A stretch of DNA of 64,000 bases from Phaseolus vulgaris (taxonomy: Eukaryota; Streptophyta; Magnoliopsida; Fabales; Fabaceae): assembly GCF_000499845.2 (NCBI RefSeq), contig NC_023749.2:1397030-1461029 (forward strand), written 5' to 3'. Below the pieces are notes generated by a model. The model had not been told where the DNA came from and did no database searches. It saw only the letters and a program-made list of their open reading frames with translations. Both the position numbers and the translations under genes were made by a program. This document shows, piece by piece, positions 55,910 to 64,000 of this stretch (its first letter is position 1; every line of letters starts with the position of its first letter).

Positions 55910-58900
55910 TTTGTCCTTCCATCTGTTGAAATTTATTTAATTTCCCTTTATATTTATCACTGTTGCTACGCATGTCTGTATAAATTAATGGATGAACATA
56001 TCTGTCAGGCATCAAAATCTAAATTTCTTCCAGCAGAATTAAGAATAAGGATATTTAAGCGTGTCTTCTTCAAAAACTGACCTAACCATGGTCTTGATTT
56101 CCACCCCACCACTCGGTTTCATTGAGATTTGAAACCTCCATGATTGACAATGCAACTTTGCTTGAATCATACACTCTGTAATATTAAGCTACATGAAGTG
56201 TACGTTTAGAATGAGCTGTTATGATGAACCTTTACGTCAGTGTACTAGTTTTGTTTCATTCCTCTTAGTTTGTTGACTAGTTGCCAATATATTGTTTTTT
56301 TATCTGTATATTAAATCAATTAACTCTGTAAATGGAATTGGTATCAGTCAGGGTTAGAATTCTGACCATGTTCATGCCCATATGCATACAGATAACTAAA
56401 ATAAGGAAAATAATACATTGACAACCTATAGAGTTTTATATAACTCTTGATGGGACGGATTTAGAAATAAATATATATAATAAAAGGTAAGTTTGGAATT
56501 AAATGATATGAAAAGAATTTAAATAATAATATTGAGAATTGTAACGTGGTTGTATAAAAAATGTGGGTCACCCCTAAAATAAGTAGCTTAAATGGTTGAA
56601 TGTTTTTTTAACTGATAATATGTTCACAAACAACTCTACACTGAGACAATCCTGTACCAGATTACAACTTTGATTTTAACTGATAATATGTTCACAACTC
56701 TACACCAGACAATCCTGTAGCAGATTACAACTTGGAGAGAGAAATAATTTTTTTTGTTGAAATGAAGTAATTTTGAAATTGTAATGTGATTTCAGATGTA
56801 AACTGGTTTGTTTCACCAAGTAATATTTTCCTTATTTTCTATGGAATGTAATACGAGTGAACAAAAGGGACAACCAAATATTCAAATATGAAAGATAAAG
56901 ACAACCTTGAAAATGCAACCCTTCAAATTAAAATAAGTTTGTGATTGGAGGTGATGCCATTGTCCTTGTCTTTGGTTTTGTTGGGGACCATTGCTCAGCA
57001 ACTACAGTTCAAAAAATGCTGCGTAAGACTCTTTAACCTTTATCGTGTTAGATTTTGTTTGAAGTACAGTTGTGGAATAATATATAATGTTTTACAACTG
57101 ACAATGCATTCATTTCTTACAAGACAACAGCAGTTTCTGTTTCTCAAGAGAAAAAACTATACATCATTAGTTTTAGTTTTGGTCGTCAAGGATTGGAATC
57201 AATCTTCAAGTATTGTTCAATAATTGTGGCTTTGTGTTGTCATCCTCAATTATTTGAGAATGCTTTTAAAAAACAATAAATAGTGATCATTCATTACTTT
57301 AGCTATTGATTACATAGTCAAGATTCCATTCTCAAGATTCTATTGAAATCAATTATTCTAAATTAATATATATAAATTTATTCTCACCCAATAAACAATT
57401 TAAGAAAAAAAAATATATCAGGATTAGGAGATTCACTAACTCACGTATTCTCCAGTTTTTTTTATTGGATTAGTTTATTTATAAAGTTAAATAACATTTT
57501 AATCTCTCACAAATTTATGAATTTTGTGTACTTTTCAATACTACTTTTTTCCTATTTTGGCTAATAAAATTTTAGTTTTACTTTGGTAATTGATATTCCA
57601 TTTATTCATTCTGAGAAGGTCAATACTTTAGTAGACCTAATATATGTATTTTTTTTTCTTTTGATTCTCAATAAATTTTTATATTATATTTTTAGTCCTC
57701 TATAAAAAAAATTCATTATACTTCTCTAAATTTTTTGTTTTTTTTTTATATTTATCCTTTATTAACATTTTTAAGTAGTAAGTTGTTCACTAAGTGAGCT
57801 TATTAGTGGTTAAATATGATAATAGGTGTGTTTTGCTTTAGCTTATTTTCTGTAAGAAAAAAAAAATCAATATAATTTCTCTTTAGTTAAGATTTTCATT
57901 TCATATTTCATTCATTTTTTTTAATCAACAGTGAAACTCAAAGAATATGAATATCAACAAATATATAATTTTTTCCGATGTGCTTCACATTTAAATAAGA
58001 AATACCGAAAGATTATTGACATGACCATAAAATGTGTGAATAAATGAAAATAAAAAAACAAGTTTTATGAATCACCATTTTTTTTATCAAGGACTACAAA
58101 CAAGGACAAAAATGAATACACGTCATTTAACCCAACAAATATTTAATCACTTGATAGTAGGACTAAAATAGAAATATTTTTTTTTTATCAAGAACCAATG
58201 ATACTTTTTTTTTTTATAAAAACCATTTGCAAAGATCAGCAATATATATAAAATAATTATTATTTAATTCTTACATATACTAATGCTTCTCATTAGATAT
58301 AATAAAATGGGTCGAACCATCAGGTGTGGGTTAATTTTTTTCATTCACTAATTCGTATTTGTATTGATTTGATTTGTCTAACCTATTAATCTAACAGACC
58401 AGACCATAGGTGGAACGAAATACACTATGTTTTTTACACTTTCATGTTTTTAGAATCAAAATTTTGGTGTTTAATATTTTATATAAAATTTTTTTATATT
58501 AATTTTTTTTATATATATAATTTTATTTTGATTTATTGTTAATATTTACTTTAGGTATTAATTTTTTTTTAATTAGAATTTAATTTAATTTTATTGTTCT
58601 TTTATTTTAGCTCGCCCAATTTTGGTGGATTAGTTCGTCTGGTACAGCTTTTCAACCTACTTGACATGCATGGCAAAGTACTAAAAGATTATTTCAAATA
58701 TTTTAGTTAAAGTTTCACTTTAAAAAGTTAAAGGGCTCTCTGCACCATCCTTCTTCTGTACATCTTCTGTCTTCATTCTACACTGTTCGCATGCGATATG
58801 TTCATTATCTTATCAGACACCAAATTGGAAGGAAAGGAAAGGCTCAAGGTCCAACCACGTGCATAGATGTTACCATGTTCTTTTCTTACAATATAAAACA

Positions 58901-60120
58901 ATTTTGACAGAAGCTGCTTTTGCAAGGTACAATAATTTAATCACAGCTTTCAAAACGCATCAGCGAATCACGCTTTAACCAACATACTGCAAAATTCCAT
59001 AGAACAAGTAATCATCCAACAGCTCATACTTGTAAAAATGGGTGTTGAAATCAATTGCTTATGCTTCTCTGCATAAAATACTGTTAATTATCAGTTCCTT
59101 TATATCACCTCAGAGCTATTTAGTAATCAGCACAAGGAATCAGAAGTCTCAGAAGTTTGCAGCATAGAAACTGGGTTGCCATAACTAAGCACTGAACAAC
59201 AATAAACACAGAAATTTATTTCAGCCATGTAAATTCCTCTGTTTCTCGGAACTAAAAGCTTTCAACTATTATTGTTCTTTCAACGTGGGTTTCCTTCTTG
59301 GTTACTTTAGTGGTTTGGTCTTCTGAGGCTTATAAATAGTGTGGTGTCTGATTGGTTATTTCTTTTACTATTGGAAAAACCTGAAAAGACATTCCAACTA
59401 TCAATTTAGTCGAAATACAATATCAATTTAATCGAGAAATACAATACGCAGGTGAGTTGAGAATGAAAAATTATCTCGGCCGGTGTCTTTTGGTATTTAT
59501 ATTTTTGGATGAATCTCAGCTGTTATGGGTCTGTTCATAAATCTAAAAAAGACCCAATCATATCTTAATCATGTTTTATCACTAAACTAACTTAGTTACG
59601 GTTAAATATGAATTTATGGATTGTATTTAGATTAAGAAAGTAATTCGACCTTTTCAACTATTCGACCTTCTTGACTATTGAGCATTCTCAGTCATTATGA
59701 GCTTTCTCAACTATTCAGCCATATCAATATTCTCGATTATCCCGTAATACAATTATATTGATTAATATCAGATTGTTTCACAATTCACATCGTACTAAAC
59801 AAAAACAAGAGACAGATCCCCGTAATCATCATCAACCCATCGCATAGTCCAATCACACACCCCATTGGATGGATTAAAAGAACACAAGAACGAGAAACAA
59901 AAGAAGCATTCATTTCTTTCTCCTCTCTGCAAATGCAAAAGCAGAAGACACCATGTATTCGTACCACCACTGATGAAAATCAAAAGGGCAGGTACCAGGT
60001 TGAGAGAAAATTGCATTGATACACAGAACATGCAAAACAGTAACCTAATTAACCAGAAGAAGGTACACAATAACACAAGGTGAAAAAACCCTTCCTAATT
60101 ATTGCTGTGTGTGTGATGAA
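55910..60120. other. J-gene 3' flank and intergenic DNA
   Basis: 55910-56350 is likely 3' UTR and flank. 57240-58730 is AT-rich. 58740-59350 and 59780-60120 are more balanced; the latter is probably 3' UTR of the cyclotransferase. No further gene was recognised. Confidence 0.5.
56609..56735. repeat. 69-bp tandem duplication
   Basis: aactgataatatgttcacaa at 56609 recurs at 56678; both copies continue to acaatcctgtaNcagattac and aactt. The second copy lacks about 10 bp. Confidence 0.9.
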
Positions 60121-60127
60121 ACTTGTT

Positions 60128-60721
60128 CTAATTAGAGGAAAGGAAAAAGCGAATATGATCCAGAAAGGTCAAATTCTGAGGCCTATCCTTGCGCTTCACA
60201 TAACCAATCGTCTCTTTCTGCGAGTAACATCGCAACCCTCGCTTCCCGTTCTTCTTCCACATCTCCGCCGCGTAGCTCCGGTGCGCGTAATACGCCTCCG
60301 CGCACGTTAGCCCCGCCGCCGTCTCCTCCTCCGCCTCCTCCTCCTCCTCGCCCTCGCCCGCCGGAACAACCTTTATCGGGAGACGCTCGTAGTGCGCGCG
60401 TGAGGTCCCCTCCAGTTCGTCCATGCGAGCGAGACCGCGCGTGGAGACAGAGTAAAGCTCCCCGTGGACCCGACAACCCGACCCGGGAATGTTGAGCAGG
60501 AACGGGACCCGGTAGGGCCCGCATACGAGAGGGTATTTTCCGGCGGTTCGGTAGGTTCCGACGAAGGAAGCGTCGCCGGTGCGAAAAAGGTCTTGAAGAA
60601 GGGGGTGGTTGGAGAATCCTCTCTTCAGGGTTCCGTAGGTGAATATCACCGTTCTCTCTCCGTCGCTGTCACCGTCACCGTTAACGTTAACCTTAACCTC
60701 TCTTTCTCTTTCGGCTACCAT
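60128..60721 (-). CDS. Gamma-glutamylcyclotransferase-like (AIG2-like/GGACT) protein
   Basis: Single-exon, 197-residue protein of the gamma-glutamyl(amine) cyclotransferase fold, resembling the putative Arabidopsis enzyme At3g02910. The family releases 5-oxoproline from gamma-glutamyl substrates; the plant substrate here is unknown. The signature FTYGTLKRG places YGTL at residues 29-32, which forms the substrate pocket. The probable catalytic acid is E104 in [24 protein letters not shown] is the usual central strand region. The N-terminus ([20 protein letters not shown]) is charged and low in complexity. A Glu-rich insert ([12 protein letters not shown], about 122-134) splits the C-terminal part and comes from a (CTC/CCT)n-like tract. 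The gene is strikingly GC-rich against its AT-rich surroundings, typical of intronless plant genes. Stop is at 60128-60130 and the ATG at 60719-60721 is the first in frame. Confidence 0.93.
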   Translation of the reverse strand: MVAEREREVKVNVNGDGDSDGERTVIFTYGTLKRGFSNHPLLQDLFRTGDASFVGTYRTAGKYPLVCGPYRVPFLLNIPGSGCRVHGELYSVSTRGLARMDELEGTSRAHYERLPIKVVPAGEGEEEEEAEEETAAGLTCAEAYYAHRSYAAEMWKKNGKRGLRCYSQKETIGYVKRKDRPQNLTFLDHIRFFLSSN

Positions 60722-60954
60722 ACTTTCAGGGAATGAAATTGAGCCTTGAAGAGGAACACAAGATTGAATGGTAACGACGAAAGATTCGCAACTTCCCTCT
60801 TTTATAGTCCCATTTACGTCTTTTTTTTTTAATTTTTTTCATTAATTTTTTGTTCCTTTAAAGTTCATAAACTTCAAATTTATTAGTACTTTATTAGAAT
60901 CTTAGGTTAAAAAATAAATAAATTCATGATGCTCAAATCAACAATTGTTATGTA

Positions 60955-61345
60955 ACACAGACACGGATACGAAATCAACGATTGTTATGTAGCACAAACA
61001 CATACATATACGATACAGATGAACACAGTAATACATATCATTTCTAAAATAAAACACGAAAACATAGATTTATATATTATATAATTATAAATTATATAAA
61101 TTGATAATAAAAATTTATGTATCTATTTTATAAGTATTATACGAATATCGGTATTTAATATATATATATATATATATATTTAAATACTAATATAAACACT
61201 GATACGACATGAATATAGACACAAAAATACATATAATTTTTAAAATTTAAGACACAAAGACACATATCTATATATCATATAATTATAAATTATATAAATT
61301 GATAATAAAAATTTATATAGAGCTTCATAAACTTTTATAATTTTA
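60955..61345. repeat. Two partial copies of the GTGTC-ended repeat
   Basis: 60955-61155 (acacagacacggatacgaaa ... tataattataaattatataa) and 61195-61345 (gatacgacatgaatatagac ... same core) lie in the same orientation, separated by an (AT)n tract at about 61158-61182. Confidence 0.7.
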
Positions 61346-61466
61346 TAAAAATAAATAAAAATCATTATCTCCACAATGAATGAACATATAAATATTATTT
61401 AATATCAGCATGTATCTCCAATCAAATGTACTTTTGACCGTGCTTAACCCTAAACATCGCATTGAA

Positions 61467-61666
61467 CAAAATCATTGATTATAGTAACTTGTTTAATAAT
61501 AAATGCAGAGTTTTGATAAATATTATTTAATAGTGCTCTGTTTTTTAGAACCTTAGAAGAATAAATAAAATCATTAATTATAGTAACTTGTTTAATAATA
61601 AATGCAGAGTTTTGAAAAATATTATTAATAGTGCTCTTTTTTTGAGAACCTAAGAAGAATAAAGTA
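61467..61666. repeat. 99-bp tandem duplication
   Basis: aacttgtttaataataaatg at 61486 recurs at 61585, and the match runs through gcagagttttgaNaaatatt to gaaccttagaagaataaa. The two copies are nearly identical. Confidence 0.92.
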
Positions 61667-61689
61667 CTTTTTATGAATCCTTTTGAAAC

Positions 61690-62990
61690 TGGTCTGTCAT
61701 TCAATCACTCAGAAAAGTCCAAATATAATCATTTAACCAGAGTTTAACTCATTCGGTGTTAATATTTTTTTTAATAACTAAAAATACACAAAATGTTATT
61801 ACAAATATATAATTATGACCCTAGAAATCTAAAATCAAGAATAATTTGTAAGCTTTTAGCAAATTAATAGCTTTTCAATGTAATGATAATTTTTTTTTTA
61901 AATATTAAATTATATATCGATATTATCTTAATCATGTGAAATAATCAGATAAATGATTGTTATATTTTAACTGATATCATATATTTTTTATTTTTTAGTT
62001 ACAATAAAATTAATAAAATATTGATTGATAAAAATATTTTACTTATAAACTCATAAATAATACATGAAGATAAAAAATAAGATTATTATTATTTAAATTT
62101 ATTATCTGAAATGAAGAGATATAACTGTTATTATTTAAATTCGTGATATTATTTTGATAAAAAAATAAAATAAATTTGTATTTTATATTATACCTCCTAT
62201 ACTCTAATATTTCATTCTCTTCCTACTTTGATCAGTATTATCAACATAAGTTTTTTTATTGTAGTCTCCCATCAATCTAAAACTATAACTAAGAAAAGAT
62301 AATCTCAAAATTCACTTTCAAACATCCCTCAAGTTTTGTCTTGAACATTATTTAGAATTTAGTTAATTGTATTTAGACCTTATTTTTCGAAACAGGTTTA
62401 TTTGGATAAAGAATTGGAGAAATATGGGGTTTTTGAAATTCTTTTCTGCAAAATAGGTTCTGTTTGGGAAAAAAAGTATTAATTAATGGGTATAAGCTAG
62501 AGATAATGCAGTAACTGAAAGTGGTGAGGTGCATGAACCGATAAAAAGTTTGGAATGTGATATAAAACGTGGGAATGGGTTGAGAATCGCTTTTCCCTTT
62601 CAAAAAGCACTTTTTTTTAAGCTGGAAAAGGTATTCCTGGTCAAATTTTCTTTGCATTATTTGGTAATTTGCTTTTGCTTTAGGTACACGACCGTACACA
62701 AATAAATATGCAAAACATAACATAAGAACAGAAAATGAATGATTAAAAGAAAAGATGAATACTCAAATATACATCTGCCGTACACGTGTCACTCATTGTG
62801 GGACCATCCGTACCTGTACTTTGCACATGTACCCTATCTGCCAAAATGCACGACTCCCTAGGATGCTTTTGTTTTTCATATATTTTTATTATTTTATAAA
62901 TATTTGTGAATAAAAAAATATTCAATTTTGAATTGCTATCTAGGTAGCTAGGACACTGATAAGAACACTCAGATCGGATATGAAGATCGA
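61690..62990. other. AT-rich intergenic DNA
   Basis: No gene or repeat family recognised. 62370-63000 has short open frames on the minus strand without family features. Confidence 0.5.
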
Positions 62991-62999
62991 TATGCATAT

Positions 63000-63026
63000 A
63001 CATATTATCTAAAAGGTAGGATACAG

Positions 63027-63063
<37 letters not shown>

Positions 63064-63110
63064 ATTATATAAATTAAGAATAAAAATTTATGTAAATAAA
63101 TATGTTTTAG
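63000..63110. repeat. Truncated GTGTC-family repeat with (TA)n microsatellite
   Basis: (TA)n at about 63027-63058 is followed by the family core ataaattatataaattaaga and aaaaatttatgtaaata. Confidence 0.65.
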
Positions 63111-63380
63111 TTTTTTACTGGTAGACTAAAATCGAAATCTAGATACAAGACATAATCGAGATGTTATGTATAAAAGAATAAAACAAAATATAAATATTTT
63201 TATAATAAGACCCAATTAAATAAAAACTTGCATTAGGGGGTGTGCAAATAATAAAACGGTGTAGAAAGAAAGTCCAAAGGTAAAAGTGATTTTTGTCTGA
63301 TGAACATAAATCTATTTCTGACTTTGGCATCGAAGCGCTTTGCAGGTACACACACCCACCCCCGCCATCTGTGTGATGGA

Positions 63381-63536
63381 GAAGTCGATAGCACCCAGCG
63401 TGAGGAGAAGTCGAGAGCATCCAACCCTGGTTGAAGCCGATAGCATCCAGACCTAGTTGAAGCCGAGAACATCCGACCCTAGTTGAAGCCGAGAGGATCC
63501 ATCTCAAGAAGAAACCAAGAGAGTCTAGCCCAAGAT
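63381..63536. repeat. 26-bp minisatellite, six units
   Basis: Units start at 63381, 63407, 63433, 63459, 63485 and 63511, always 26 bp apart, with a core of the form gaagYcgaYagcatccaRcc that decays in the last unit. It is far less AT-rich than its surroundings. Confidence 0.92.
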
Positions 63537-64000
63537 TGAAAGATTTGTATAAAAGTTAATCTTGTCAACCTGATTCTAGTGTTTTGGTCCTTGTTGTAAA
63601 AACAGTTTTTTTAGTATACAAATATCTTTTTATGGTTAACTTAAAAGAATTTGTTTTTTATTTTTATAATTCTATTAAAAATTGATACAATATTTTTTTT
63701 AAAAAAAATTATCATATTTCTCATTTTTAAAATTGTGGTAGAATCATGCTAGAATTATCATAAATATATGTGTCCGATATAGATACACCATTTAAAAGGA
63801 GTATCTGAGGTTGATAGCTTGTTATTGTGAATTTATGAATTTAGTTTATGTATCTAAGTTTAAAAGAATGTCAGAGTTAGTCTGATTATCAATTTTGAGA
63901 TATGAATGTGAACCGATTTGATAAAAATAATAATAAAGTTGTACAAAATTTATCTCTATATTTTTGTTTTATAGTTTTATTTCTTTATTTAAGCATGTAC

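Noticed and set aside
56945..57223. Plus-strand open frame of 92 codons
   Set aside because: Starts with a hydrophobic run but has no family features or splice support; most likely chance.
60183..60524. Minus-strand frame rich in Gly (DGGGGGGG-like) over the cyclotransferase
   Set aside because: Alternative frame of the GC-rich gene; the YGTL frame is the real one.
63139..63507. Minus-strand open frame with repeated GLDAIGFNQG-like words
   Set aside because: Produced by the 26-bp minisatellite read in shifting frames; no evidence of coding.

Overview
The window looks like nuclear DNA of a flowering plant, most probably a papilionoid legume of the bean/cowpea type. It is AT-rich, its genes are plant-specific and split by GT-AG introns, and the intergenic space is full of small transposon relics. 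The species call is inference from gene resemblance and repeat style; nothing in the sequence names it. Six protein-coding genes can be assembled by joining exons by eye.

Layout. 1-7 kb: nested local repeats, a retrotransposon LTR fragment, a clean hAT-type MITE with an 8-bp target duplication, and a GC-rich island. 7.27-10.50 kb (+): a growth-regulating factor (GRF) transcription factor with QLQ and WRC domains and a miR396 target site; intron 1 carries a 183-bp repeat. 12.90-20.77 kb (+): a GTG/COLD1-type membrane protein in 12 exons, the last probably holding only two bases of the stop codon. 20.8-25.9 kb: a local segmental duplication with a degenerate telomere-like tract between the copies. 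26.09-35.45 kb (-): a large PHD-finger protein of the AIPP2/PAIPP2 type, with a probable GC-AG intron and a truncated Ty1/copia element in its first visible intron. 36-42 kb: its promoter side (telomere-type repeat, CACGTG motifs) and repeats, including a shortened copy of part of the J-protein locus found further right. 42.04-44.79 kb (-): a zinc alcohol dehydrogenase-like gene of seven exons. 45-52.4 kb: non-coding, with two adjacent palindrome-rich MITE copies. 52.80-55.91 kb (+): a 124-residue J-domain co-chaperone. 60.13-60.72 kb (-): a single-exon gamma-glutamylcyclotransferase-like (AIG2-like) gene. 60.8-64 kb: AT-rich repeats and a 26-bp minisatellite.

The genes do not form a pathway. 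From memory, AIPP2 (At3g02890) and an AIG2-like cyclotransferase (At3g02910) are also near neighbours in Arabidopsis, so this may be old conserved synteny. No dedicated undescribed system (operon-like cluster, CRISPR, selfish toxin module) was found. The most unusual items are two dispersed repeat families: one built on a palindromic core around GGATTATGTAATCC, and one carrying an snRNA-type USE plus TATA at identical 24-nt spacing in two copies.
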